This document shows, piece after piece, positions 26,955 through 41,100 of a DNA stretch of 64,000 nucleotides. The translations under genes and the position numbers were made by a program. Each line of letters starts with the position of its first letter. The stretch's first letter is position 1. This DNA is from Hepsetus odoe (Eukaryota > Chordata > Actinopteri > Characiformes > Hepsetidae), in NCBI GenBank assembly GCA_017165825.1, contig CM029385.1:2725929-2789928 (forward strand). Reading direction: 5' to 3'. The notes beneath the pieces were generated by a model that searched no databases, was not told the DNA's origin, and saw only the letters and a list, made by a program, of their open reading frames with translations.

Positions 26955-29900
26955 AACATAGACCTACACTTTGTCATATTTTTATATTCAGGTAGGTTGG
27001 AGCAAGAATTTGGGGTTCCCTGTGAACCTCTGCAATGAGGCTTGCATTTTTTAGTGAGTCAGGAATTAAATATATGAAATATAGAATTTTTTTCACTACA
27101 ACTGTGTCACGGTCTGTCGTGCCCGATCGGAACCACGGGCACGACAGACCGTGACACAGTTGTAGTGAAAAAAATTCTATATTTCATATATTTAATTCCT
27201 GACTCACTAAAAAATGGCCCTAAAATCACTAAAATCTGCCCTGACTGAGCACACCTGGGCTTGTTAGATACAGGTGTGCTTCATAGGGGCTGCTATTTAA
27301 GCCCCGGTGTGTCAGTCAGGGCAGAGCGCCATCTGTCGTGCCCGATCGGAACCACGGGCACGACAGACCGTGACAAACTGTCATACTTTCTGTTTTATTG
27401 CTAATTTTCAATAATGTCCCAGAAACTGATAAGAAAAAAGTATTGTTTCTATTAAATACCAACCCCTACAAAAACACTGGGTAAAAAAAGAAAAAAACTA
27501 ATGGGGGGAACTTGACAAAGAATGTGTCTAGTTGTTTTGTATGTCAGTCATTGTAACAAGGCCTTAAGACTTTTTCTTTCCCCACTGGTGCATATGGAAA
27601 CTGTCCAAGGTTTGTCCAAGCCTTACTTTCTACGTTAGTTACACATATATAAAGCACGTGGTTGTCTAGTGGTTAGGGACTTGGCCCCATTATCGGAAGG
27701 TCATGGATTTGAACACTAAACCAGTAGATTGCCCAGAGGTACCCTTGAGCAAGGTACAGTCCCAGACTCTGCTCCCTGGGTATGGCTGTCCACTGCTGCC
27801 AGGGCTGTTTGGGTAAAAAACAGAGAAATAATTTTGTTGTGGTTCACTGTGTGGTGTGTTGTGTGCTCACAAAAACAAGTTGTCACTTTCATACCTGAAA
27901 TAATGCAATATTTCATTTGTCATAACAGATACTTAAAATGTATGTACTCTATCCTGTATTTTCTGTATGCTAACTATTATATGGTTTGCTCGTAGCACCA
28001 TGCACCCCTCAGGGTCTTACCTCCTTTGTGAGCTGCGGCACTAACATAGCCACCATGTCATGGCCGAACAGCCTGGTCACCCTGCTCTACACAGTCAACG
28101 CAGTCAGTGAGGACCGGAGGTTATCAGACAGCTGCACTGGTTTAGATGGCTCATGTGATCTGACTAACCTGGCCTGTGGGCTGCAGTATACAGCCACTTT
28201 GGTGGCTCAGGACAGCACATGTGTCAGCCAGCCAAGCCCACCCACACAGATCAAGACAGGTGAGTGGTGAGGGCAAATTAGAAATAAAAAATAAAAATAG
28301 TGCTTTTAAAATGTTTGTCCTGTGGGCTCTAGAATGGAGCAACTGTCTAAGCATTCACCCTACCATTGGGAGATTGTTAGATTTTGATTGTTGGGCCAAG
28401 TCTTTTACAATAGGATTTTTTACTATAGACTCTGAATAACTCTTTACCTCTCAAAAAAAAAACATCTTCAGAAGTTTTTAAGAAGAGTTTGCCATTTATT
28501 GCATTTCTCAGAATAAATAATTCACTAAATAAAACGGACACAAAAATCTAATCGGTTGTATCTTCTTAGATTTCAGGCTGAAGACATTTATAGAACAACA
28601 ATGCTGTGCCTGTTTCTTCAGTTGTCTGATGTTTATCTGTGTTTCCTCGTGCTCCAGTGCCGTGTGTCCCGCAAAACGTCAGTGTGGAGGTTGACTGTCA
28701 GGCTCTCAACCTGAATGTGTCTTGGAGGAACAGTACAGGGGCTTCCTTCTACATGGCCACGGTGCAGGACAGCTGGGGACACTCTACTAACTGCCAGAGC
28801 CTGTCGAACAGCTGCAACATCAGTGGGCTTGCCTGTGGAAACATCTACCACACCAGTGTGGTCGCTTCTGACTTTTACTGCAGCAGCCAGCCCAGCCATG
28901 TCGTAGATACAGACCCAGGTAGAAACACACATACACACACACGCACACACAAACGCACACACTACATCCCCACATCTGCATGCCTGGTGCGTCATACAGT
29001 TGCACAATTTGCTCTGTCTCATAAACGCTTCCACAAACTTTCCATCTCTCCAGTTCCTTGTGCTCCCCGAAATATCCAGGCAGTGCTGGACTGCCAGACT
29101 GGCTCAGCCATGTTGTCCTGGCAGCCCAGTGATGGAGCGATGGATTACACGGCTACTGCAGTGAGCACGTCTGGACACTCTGTTGTGTGTGAGAATAATG
29201 AGACGAATTGTGAGCTCTTCTACCTGTTGTGTGGATCCAAATACAGCATCTCAGTACAAGCCAAGGGACAATCCTGCAGAAGCTCTGCTTCTATGAGTGG
29301 TTACCTGGAGACAGGTGAGAACACACTGTTGCACCCCTCTGTTGCATCTTTAAAAAATGCATCAACATTTCATCATAGGTAATGATGCGCGGTCGTAACT
29401 AGTTACTAAAAAAAAATTAAAAACAGAATATAATTAACATGAGATGAAATAATTTGCCAGTTATTTTATAATACACTAGCAAATTCATGAAATATTTTAA
29501 AATGGATTTGTAAACTCTTACAATGTATTATACTCTGTATTGTGACATTAATACTATACAAAAAAGTATTTTAACCGTAAGTAATTAAACAAAACATAAA
29601 GAGGGTATATTTTAGATTTTTTTTCTACTGTTTTATTTACAGACATATTAAAGCATTTTAACACTATATAACTGTGGTATTATTAAATAGATAGTATTAT
29701 ACGGTACAGTATAGTTGTGTATACAAACATCATAATCTCACTTTAATTATAAATAATTTGTATAAAATAATAATATAATATAATAATATAATATAAACTA
29801 ATAATGATTCAATTGAGTCTGTTCATCTTTCAGGACCATGTGTTGTTCAGCATGTCAGTGTGCGTTACTCCCCATCCATTGGGCAGATCTCCTGGGACAT

Positions 29901-32055
29901 GTCCAGAGGGACGGTGGATTATACGGCGTTGGCCCTCACCCTGCAGGGTCTAAAGGCATCCTGTTCATCCCAGGACACTTCCTGTGTCATCTATGGCATG
30001 ACCTGCAGCCAAAGCTACAATATCACTGTCACAACCAGCAACACTGTCTGCCAGGGTGAAGCCGTCTCCACCCCTGTCGCAGTGGACACAGGTGAGTGAG
30101 CAGAAAAGGCCTAAAAGGAAATGGAGCAATATATTAGATTAATAACTCTCTTGATCGGAGTTACACAGTAAAAAAGAGATCAAATAGTTGTCACTGCACT
30201 CTATTCTTTTTTTTTTTGTTTGTTTTTTTTTTTTTTTTTTGGCATTCACTTTAGTAAGAAACCCTTTTGCCTTGTTACCACACATTTTGATCCCTGATTT
30301 ACTTTGTAACTTAATTTATAAAACAGATTAATTTGGTTTATTAGTTGATCGAATTGTTAAGCAGCAAAACATTTTTAACACAGGGCGGTTGGTGTTGGAA
30401 AAATTTTTCATTGAATAAAAATTTTGTGATAAAACCGGAATAGAGTTTTAATCAGATTATCCTGTGAATCATTTGCATATGCAAATTTGCAAAAATCAGG
30501 AAGGGGTCCATATATTTGCTAGTGTATACAGTATGTAACGTGTGTGTGTGTGTGTGTCTGTGTGTTTGTTTGTTTGTGTGTGTGTGGGGTCTTCCAGAGC
30601 CTTGTCCCCCCACCAACGTGCAAGTACGAGCGGTGTGCTCACAGACAGAGGGAGTTGTGGCGTGGGAGGCAAGTGTCGGGGGGTTGAGTTATGTAGCCTT
30701 GCTAGAGGGCCGAGGAGGTGACACTCTGTCCTGCTGGACCACAGGGACATCCTGCAGCGTGTATGGACTGCGATGTGGAACGGTTTACATAACCTCTGTA
30801 CAGGCCATCGGCCTGCACCTCAACAGCTCTAACAGTGCCACTGTACTGCTGACCACAGGTCAGTGATGTACAACAAAAAAATGTATATTAGCACAGACTA
30901 ACAGCACACTTAGTCTTTAGGAAATGATTTATTGTCATTCACTGCTGTGTCTGGATGAATCATTTCACATTAGTGGGATATAAACCATATCAAAATATGT
31001 TATTTATTTACTTATCTGTACTTCTATTTTAAAGCTCTGCAAGATTTTTTTACTGCATGCGTTTTTTTTTATCATTGATTGTAGTTAGCATCCAACATTG
31101 TAAAGCGAATGCAGCTGAATCTTAAAGTTTCACAATGCATTAATCCATGTTTGCTCTACAACTAATCTTCTGTTTCACACACATCAGAAATAATGTCCAA
31201 AATGACTGCAGATTTGTGACTGGCTGCTATGTCTTTGTGTCCAGCCCCCTGCCTGCCGGACCCCAGCAGCATCAAGGTGATTGTTGGATGTGAAAACGAC
31301 ACAGCATTGGTCAACTGGGCCTGGAGCATTGGAGCCTCTTCCTATGAACTCACCGCTCTTAGTGATGGGGGGTACATAGCAACATGTTACACCCTGGAGA
31401 ACCACTGTAACTTCACAAACTTGGTGTGTGGACAGACATACAACATCAGCCTGGCAGCCATCAACAGTGTGTGTCGAGTGATTCAGCCTACCAGCACTGC
31501 GTTCTCGTCACGTAAGTCAGGAATTTAAGCAGCTTCAAGGAGGATATGAGACTATAATAATAAACTGCTGAGAGTTCTGGGTTGATAACATGTTTCTGAC
31601 ATGATTGGCTTCAGTAATGTCTTAGTTATATTAGTTTTGTAGCTCTAGTGCTAAGACAAAAAGATTTAACTGGTAAGGATATTTGTATTTCGTATTCAAA
31701 AAACACCACTTGTCCCCTTGTCAACCTTTAGGACCCTGCGCACCGCAGCATGTGGCGGTGAACCTGGTGTGCGGCTCTTCCACAGCTGTGCTGTCTTGGG
31801 AACTGAATCTGGATGTTCTGTACTACCAGGCAAAGGCAACCTTAATGCCAGGAGGAACAGCTAAAGTGTGTAATTCCAGCACCGACAGCTGCCAGTTCAG
31901 TGGGTTGCAGTGTGGAGTGGAGTATTCCTTCTCCGTCAGAGCGCACAACTTCCTGTGTCAGAGTGACCTAAGCACCACTGTCAACATCACAACAGGTCTC
32001 ACTCTCATTCTTCCCTTTTCTGTTACTTCCTCCCTCGTTCTCTCTTTGTCCTTGC

Positions 32056-32105
<50 letters not shown>

Positions 32106-35100
32106 CATCTTACACTGTCTTTCTGCCTGTCATTCTGAAAATTTCAAAAACTATATTTAAATATAAAATATTTAAAACAGCTTTCCAGATTTAAGCTGAA
32201 GTTCACACCATTAATAAAGTCGTGTTCCGCTGCATTTGATTTCACTCCTGTGGCCTTCTTTTAATGTCTTCTTTACCCCATTTTAGAACCATGCCAGCCA
32301 CAGCACCTGACAGCGAATGGTTCATGTGAAAATGAGACCCTCCTCCTGCAGTGGGACAATGCCGCCGGAGTGCTGAACTACACCATCGTTGCCATCGGAA
32401 ACCTGGGTTATATCACAGCCTTCCAGACTAAAAAGTCCCTCCTGGAGTTGGACCTTCCTTGTGGGCAGAGCTACACTTTTACAGTCATGGGGCAGAACGA
32501 ACAGTGTAACAGCGCAGAAAGTGCCCCTGCACGGTTCACAGCCGGTACGTCCCAACTGCATCTTAATACAGTGTAATAATAACCACTTGGTTAAAATAAA
32601 ATCAAAAAGCAGAAGTGTTTTGAAGTGTACCCAAGAAGTGCACCCAAGCATTTTCCTTTATAAGGGAGTTATATAGAGTTGAAAAAGTTATAGAGTTGAA
32701 AATGTTAATGAATTCAGTAATAAATGCAGATCATTTTGTTTTGTTATTTTTCATAACTACATAATTAAGGAACCACAAAGAGCACCAAAAATCTCTTGTC
32801 TGCTTATTTTTAGCCCCTTGCGTACCGTTCAGTGTGGAAAGCTTTGTTCAGTGTGAGAACAGCATGGGCTCGGTTAGCTGGGCCAGCAGCGATGGGGCCG
32901 AGACTTACACTGTGGTTGCCATGGGAAATATTGGCCACACCCACATATGTAGCACCAATGAAACAGTGTGCACCTGGGGTGACCTGGAGTGCGGCGAGAT
33001 CTACACCATCCGAGTCATCGCTAACAACCTCCACTGCAGCAGCAGCCCAAGCAACAGCACTGTCATCAGTATGGGTGAGAGACACATTGTCATTTAAAAA
33101 TCTGTTAAACGCAACTTAATTTCTCCTTGACCTTAATCTTCACCTTAAGTTTAGGATTAGCCAGTATGATGATATTTGTCACTTTTTTAAATTGCACTTT
33201 TAAATATTATTTTTTGAGCTATCGTGATATCAGTATATATACAGTATATTTCATCAGTATTGAGAAATACAATGACAAATAAAAAACAATGACATATTTT
33301 TTTGCAAAAAGAGACAAATTATTTCAGTTTAACGGGACTGAGTGCAGTACAGTGTGTAAAAAGTCAATGAAATTTTAGTGGTACTGTCAACCAATCAATC
33401 AGTTATTGCTTGCAAGAAAAAAAAAAAAAACAGACATCCGGGCCTGTTGCGACTGAGTGTGTGGTTGTTGTGTCCAGCTCCGTGTGTCCCTCAGAGCTTG
33501 GTGTCCAGTATGGACTGTAACCTGAAGGTGGGATCTTTGACATGGCTGCGCAGTCGATCTGCAGAATCTTACTGGGTGACTGCAGAGACTGGCACTGGTC
33601 ATCGAGTGGAGCTGACGACGAATAACACCAGCACACAGATCTCAGAGCTCCAGTGTGGACAGGAGTACTTCCTGACCGTCATAGCAGTAGGACAGGGGTG
33701 CAGGAGTAGCCCCAGCAACACTTCATTTCTACAGACAGGTGTGTACACACACACACACACACACACACACACGTACGTTAACTCCTGCATTCAGATAAAA
33801 TGAACAAGAGTAGCTCTTTTTCAACAAAGGTTTACAAATCTGAAAATGTGAATTCTCAGCTGAACCCATAAACTACCAGAAAATTGAATGAACTTATGCA
33901 TAGCTTATAGTTATGATGATCAATGAATGAGTATGAAGCGGGAAATTAATTCAGTTAATTCAGTTTAGAGTCAGAATGAAAAATAGATTTGGTGTCTACA
34001 CAAAGGGACAACAGAGACTTTGATTTATATGCTACCTTAGCCAGAGGTCGAACGCAGATCAATGATTTCTCAATGGAACTACACAGAAATTAATACACTG
34101 TTAATTGTTTCTCTGTAGAACCATGTCCACCCTCCAATATTTCCACCTCAATGGACTGCTTGTCCAACATTGCTGTGGTGAGCTGGGCCTTGTCAGACAC
34201 GGCTGACCACTACACCGCCAAAGCTCTGGGGCCTGATGGTCAGACTGAGACGTGCATGTCATCATCCTTAAGCTGCGGCATGGCCACGCTGCAATGTGGA
34301 GAGATGTACAATGTTACAGTCACCGCATCCAATCGCCTGTGTGCCTCTGTACCCAGCAAGCTGAGCTATCTCAACACAGGTGACCTCACTTAGTTCAAAT
34401 GCACATACACATTATCACACACAACAACTAGCACCTAGCAGGGGTTTTGGAAGGGCAGAATGATTGCTTATACATATTAGGTTTAAAGCATGGATGCCCA
34501 GCTCTGGCCTTGGACTCAGATTCAACTCCAGAACCTCAGAAGACTCAGCACAATTTGTTGATATTAATGCACAAACAAACCCGGTTCAAATGACCTAATT
34601 GTTAGATATAGCAGGCTCTTTGAAGAGGGGATTGATCAAACCATCCAGGACCCCTGTTGGGAACCCCTGGTCTAAAGGGAACTTTTGATGAAAAACTATT
34701 TTCCTCTCACCCTTAATGTAATTGGATCAAGTATAGACTGCTGTGCTGTGTTTCACAATGACAGATAATCACTTTCGCTGTCACATTGACGTGCACTAAC
34801 GAATTTTATCATCCTTGTGTGTCTAGCACCTTGTGTCCCGATGGGTGTCTCTGTGACAATGGACTGTTCCAGAAATGAGGCACATGTGTTTTGGAATGCC
34901 AGTGTCGGTGCTCTATTGTACCAGGTCCTCGCTCACAGCAGAAATTATGACGTCTCTTCCTGTAACACTACTGGCAACGCCACCAACTGCATTCTACGTA
35001 ACCTCACCTGTGGGACGGTCTACATGGTCCAAGTAGTGGCTGTTGGGGACAAGTGCTCCAGTTTACCCAGTCAGCCATCAGGGCTCAGTTCAGGTATTTT

Positions 35101-38100
35101 AAAGGTTTCTTAACCTTAGCAAAGATTTACTGGTAAATTAAGGTGTTAATGTGACATATAAGATCGGCACCACTTTAGCAGAGTAGGTTTGTGAAAGGAA
35201 ATTTTGTGAGGTCCATCTTAAAGATTAATCCTAAAGTTTTCTAATTAAAGAATTAGTACTGACTTGTATTAAGCTTGTATAATTAAATAACGCCTAAAAC
35301 AAGTAATAATACATATTTAATATGTTTATTTCTGTTTATGTCCATATTTAGTTCCATGCAGCTCACATGTTAACTCTGTGCACCTGAACTGCTCCACCAA
35401 CTCTTTACTGCTGGTCTGGACTTCTTCTGGTGCTTCTGTGTCCTACACTGCCATTGCCCGGTCAACCACCGGTCAAGTCTCATCCTTCAGCACAAACCTA
35501 ACTAGCTGTGAACTGACACAGCTAGCGTGTGGAAAGGCATACAGTGTAACTGTAACGGCATCGGATGGCCAATGCAGTAACCAGAGTGCTGCCGTGCAGA
35601 TATCATCAGGTAGGGCAAAGAGTTCAGTAACATATATTAATGCAATTAGCACAATACAGTGCTATATTGCTTTCCTGCTCAGTACAATGTTTATATGATA
35701 AACTCAAAGAGGCAACGATTTCCCCACAATGCTGGGCAGTTCAAGTACTTCCTTTTATCTCGCTCAACCCCTTTCATTTGCTTGCTTTCTCATCTCAGTG
35801 CCCTGTCCTCCAGTGGGTCTAGTGCCCAGCATGAACTGTTCATCCAGCTCTGCACATGTTCAGTGGAGCACTGACAGCGGGGCGGAGTCGTACAACGTCC
35901 TCGCCATTGGCACGAGAGGGCACATAACAGGTTGTAACACTACACACACTTCTTGCGACGTGCCCAACCTGCAGTGTGGCGATGTCTACAACATCAGTGT
36001 GACTGCTGTCAGCAGCCAGTGCCTCGTGGCAAGCAGTGCAGTCACCCAGATGCACACAGGTATACATGTTTCTTTTCCTGGAAAGCTACTCTTATGAAGT
36101 TTCATATTTTTTCTTCATGAAGTTGTGATATTTTCTATCATATTTCATGGAAAATATCATTAATTATAACCAGAAAGTAGTCAAAACATATATGTTAAGT
36201 GATGGATGCTTGTTTAGTTATGTGCTGGATAAACAGTACTGTGTCACAGTCTTCATACAACCTTCATTTTCTAGCTTGGAAATTCATGCACAGTGATTGA
36301 TTGCAAACTACATGCATATAAATACAATAATACAAAGAGTATGTATGATTCTAACAAGCTTAAAAGCTAAAATTTTTTGAAATTTTTAAGGTCATCTTTA
36401 TGGATAGTTCTCCAGGGTACAGGGACTGCGCTGTGCTGAACCAAAAATGTTATTCCTCAGGAAGCCTGGAGATTTATTCCTCACCAGCGCAATAAAAAAA
36501 TAGAAAGTCTGGCTGTTTGGAAGCAAAAAATGAAGAAACAAAAAAAGAGATGCTAACAAATAATGGAAACAATACCTTAGCAATTAAATTAACAGTATAT
36601 ATAAACACTTGCTTCAGATTGCATTTAGCCCTTAAATGACTCAGTGAAACCTATCTGGATGCAATGTATGATATTCTATTGTCTCTATCACATCAGCAGT
36701 GATCTCAAAGACAGAATGCTGTTCTTTTTGTCCAATAATCTATTGACTGACTGCATTAGAGCAATAATAAATGTGGTTCTGTTGTGTCTGTCCCATAGTG
36801 CCGTGTGTTCCTTCCCCTTTGGAGGCCAGTCTGGACTGTGTATCTGGTGCTGTAACCATGCACTGGCAGCCTAGCAGCGGAGCCACCTCTTACACAGCTG
36901 TTGCCCAGGGTTACGCTGGCTTTGCTTCAATACGCAACAGCAGCAGTCCATCATGTGTGTTCACCAACTTGCTGTGTGGCCTTTCTTACAGCTTCACCGT
37001 CTCTGCTTCTGACAACACATGTAGCAGCGCTTATAGCCACAGCATTGAGCTGAACACAGGTAAGCCCCGATTTGTTGCACCACCTTCTTCTTCTGCTTTT
37101 TCTTTAGCCGCTCCTGTTTAGGGGTCGCCACATCAGATCATCCACCTCCTTTTCTTCCTGTCCTCTGCATCTTTCTCCTTCACACTGACCACTCGCATGT
37201 CCTCTCTAACCCTAGGGTGCATTTCGATGTGGTTCACTGTGTGCTGTGCTGTGCTGTGTTTCACAATGACAAATAGTTATTTCACTTCACTTTAATGCTG
37301 ACTCTTGTCTGTGATTGGTCAGTTCCATGTGAGCCACAGAATGTCAGCGCACACCTGGACTGTCAGAACAGCACTGGACTGGTATCATGGGAACCAGGAG
37401 AGGGCGTGCTCTTCTATCTCGTAAATGCAGCGGGGGCCAACGGACACCAGATACAGTGTCTCAACACTAACACCAGTTGTTCACTGCCCAACATGCATTG
37501 TGGGCAAAATTACAGTCTTGCTGTCACAGCCCAGGACAAGCAGTGTAACAGCACCACAGCACATCTGTATCTTCAGTCAGGTACAGCACTACATTTCCCA
37601 AAGTGCAGTATAAGAAAGTTAGCCCATGTGTTTCTTTTCAAGCAGAGAATATGGACAGAATGTGAACTTAATTTGGGGTTTATCCACCTCCTCTTTACCC
37701 ATTTTACTCTTTTTCCTCAGTCCCCTGTGTGCCCATCAGTGTACAAGCCTCCCTGCTTTGTAGTAATAATTCTGCAGCCGTGACTTGGCAGACAGCCAGT
37801 GGTGCTCTGGGCTACCAGGCAAGGGGTGTGAGTGCAGATGGCCTCCACAGCGTTACCTGCAACTCCAGCCTGCTTCACTGCGACCTTCAGCAGCTGCACT
37901 GTGGAACGTTCTACAGCGTGACCGTGGCGGCTCAGGACAACACTTGTCAGAGTGGCAGGAGTGTCCCCACACAAGTGCACACAGGTGAGGACTGTTCTAG
38001 CGATGCATGATAAATAACTCCAATTTCCATCAAGTTATTTTTTGAGTAAGTTCTAACAGAATGTATGACGTCATGGCAGCAAACCAACATTTAAAGTTAA

Positions 38101-41100
38101 ATGAAATTGTTACAAGTATAATAGTTGGCAAAATTTTCACTAAAAGATATTTTGATGTTGAGAACTTTAATGCTGATATAATGCTTTGGACAATAGAGCA
38201 TGTTTTTTTTCCTGCTTTTCTAGCCTCATACTTGGGTTTACTTATAGTAAACTGATGTTTCTCTCTCTCAGCTCCTTGTCCTCCTCAGAACGTGAGCATC
38301 CAGATAAACTGTTCTACTGGTGCTGTGATTGTCAGTTGGGCTGCCAATCCAGATGCACAATCGTACCTTGTAGATGTGATGACTAATGGTGGCATTACCC
38401 TGTCGTGTAACTCTTCAACCACTAGCTGCTCAGTCATAGGCCTCTCCTGTGGCGTCAGCTATTCTGCCACCGTCAGGTCGGTCAGGAATGGCTGCCAGAG
38501 TGTCCCCAGTACTGCTCTTCAAGGCTTTTCAGGTAATCCTGACAAGAAGTACCTGATTAAAGCTACATTTTATGTACACTTAAACTAGATATAATGCAAT
38601 ATGGTCTGTTTTATTTTTAGCACCTTAACTTTTTTAAGGCTAATTATAATGCTCTGATCATGAGGTACTGTACTACAATATTAAAATTATATTTTACACT
38701 CACCAAATATTTTTTCTGAACCCCAGGCATCTTTGTAATTATTAAATTAAATGAATGATGCTGCATGGGTGAGTTAAAATATGTTATAAATGATTAATAT
38801 TAATATTTAGATGGTGATGTTATTAAAACTCAGAAGGTGTTTTAGGCACATTTTGACAAAAGGTTACAGTCAGAATAAAGCTCTGCTTACACTATTAAAA
38901 AGGAATATTAACTGGACCTTTGTGTTTGTGTGTAGCTCCGTGTGTACCTCAGGGTGAGGCGGGTAACCTCGACTGCATGACCAACTCCGTCTGGGTGTCA
39001 TGGCAACAGACGGCTGGAGCTGAGTTTTACACAGTTCTGGCACTGGCTGCAAACGGTGACAACTCCAGCTGCAGCAGCACTGGGCTCTTCTGCAACGTCC
39101 CGGACCTTTTGTGTGGAGTCTTGTACACCGTCCACGTTACCGCACACGGCTCTCATTGTGCCAGTCCACCCAGCAACGCCTTCCAGATCGAGACCGGTAT
39201 GACATCATGGCATTTTGTTTCTTATTGTTCAATGTCAGTTCCTGTGATTATACATGAATGTCCTAATTCTCAGTCCTAAGTCAGATAATTTTGCGACGTG
39301 ATTTTTAACAAAAATGCTGAACATGATTTACCAGAACTGAGCACATGCCGGGGCAGCGGTGGCCTCGCGGTTAGGGCGTTGACTGCACGATCGGAGGATT
39401 GGAGTTCGAACCCCTTCCCAATAGGTTGCCCTGAGGTACCCTTGAGCAAGGTGCCGTCCCTGTCGTGCTCCTCGCTGCGATGGGCTGGTGACCTGTCCAG
39501 GGTGTGCCCCCTTCACCCTGTGTGAGCTGGGATGGACTCCAGCGCAACCCCGCTTGGGACAAGCGGCAGAAAATGACTGACTGACTGAACACTGATCTCT
39601 TTCTCTTCCTTTATTATGAGATGTGTTCTTTAAACACAGCTTTTCCATGCTGTAAATCCCAGAATATCACTTGAGGCTTCAGTTGCACCAAATCAACAGT
39701 TCCTCAAAACCTTGCTGATAATATTGAGGAACATTAATTTATTTATTAATCCTTTATTTTCTAAGCCGCTTACCTTAACCAGGCATATGGACGGCACTGC
39801 TTGGGGCCTAACTTATGCTTTTCTGAAATGTAGAGAAATATCCTGGGCAGGTTTTTAGTGTATCTCAGGACCGACACGCAGACGAATACACTCACACACA
39901 TACACACACAATGGACAGAGGAACAGAATGGCATTCATCAAAATGACCGCACGTTGATGATATTCCGAAAAAGATTTTGAAAATAATCGTTATCATTTTG
40001 TTGCCACACAGCTTAAATGATTTAATGTGCCAGATAAAGCTTTAATATGAAGAGAATCAAAATCCAATCGTTCAGCATGATCATAAAATGATAAAATATG
40101 GCCTACTAATGTATAATTCATGCTATACCCACAGCTCCCTGTGCCTTGGGTGGGGTCACTGCATTGACACAGTGTAACAGCAGCTCTATAAGTGTGAGTT
40201 GGAACACAGAATCAAGCACCTCGTTCTACGTCGCCACAGCAGAGGGGCAGGACATGAGCTTTTTGGAATGTAACAGCACCAGTACCTCCTGTGTGATGAT
40301 GGGGGCTCGTTGTGGCATGCAGTATGCCATCGTGGTTTCCTCCACCTCGGACAAATGCAACAGTCTTCGGAGTCAACCATATTACATTAATACAGGTATC
40401 GTTTACACGCACACACAATATGTGCACTATGCCAGCACATGATTACTGAAATCAATACGCCCCAGTAGCCAACAATTAAGCAATGTGCCTATTTCATGCT
40501 TTAACGACCGTTTGCTCCATTAAACATGAATAAACCAGTTATCAGATTAGTGCCTTCATTCTTCTTTTTCACAACAGTGTCATGTAAATTGAATAAAACT
40601 GCAGTGTAATTGGCCATTTCTTACCCCTGCAGCCCCCTGCGCTCCTACGGGAGTTGCTCTGAAGCCACTGTGCGATTCAGAGGGAGTGTTAGTGACCTGG
40701 ACTTATTCTGCCCGGGCCCAGTCTTACTCCCTCACAGCCACGGGCCAAGACGGTGATATTCGCAATTGCAGCGGCCCATCAGGGAACTGCAGCCTGAGCC
40801 ACCTACACTGCAGTCAGTCCTACTCTTTCAGCCTCTCGGCTTCTGCTGACAACTGCACGAGCCCTAAAACCCAGCCCATCACCTTCCGCACAGGTGAGAT
40901 ACTGAGCATTCCATACACAGTTGTGAAGCCACTGTTGTCATTTTTTTATTATTGGAAATGCAGTATTCTTCGATATTTGCACAGACACAAAATGTCAAAC
41001 ACTTCACCAACTTAGAAAGCTCTTTTAATGAAGATTTTAACTGCAGTTTTGCAGTGTTGCAGGTAGTTAGCCATTAAAGAACACATTCAAATATATTTAG

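Larger units (their letters stand above)
26905..27995. other. Intron 31, with foldback element and SINE
   Basis: Holds, in order, the CA repeat, the palindromic element (27,045-27,375), plain AT-rich sequence and a SINE (27,657-27,897) that ends about 100 bases before exon 32. Confidence 0.7.

Noticed and set aside
28639..29382. A continuous frame of 247 codons that looks like one two-domain exon
   Set aside because: It reads through a short intron (28,919-29,053) with a GT donor, CA repeat and CAG acceptor. The 135-base intron happens to be open in frame. Exons 33 and 34 each have normal borders.
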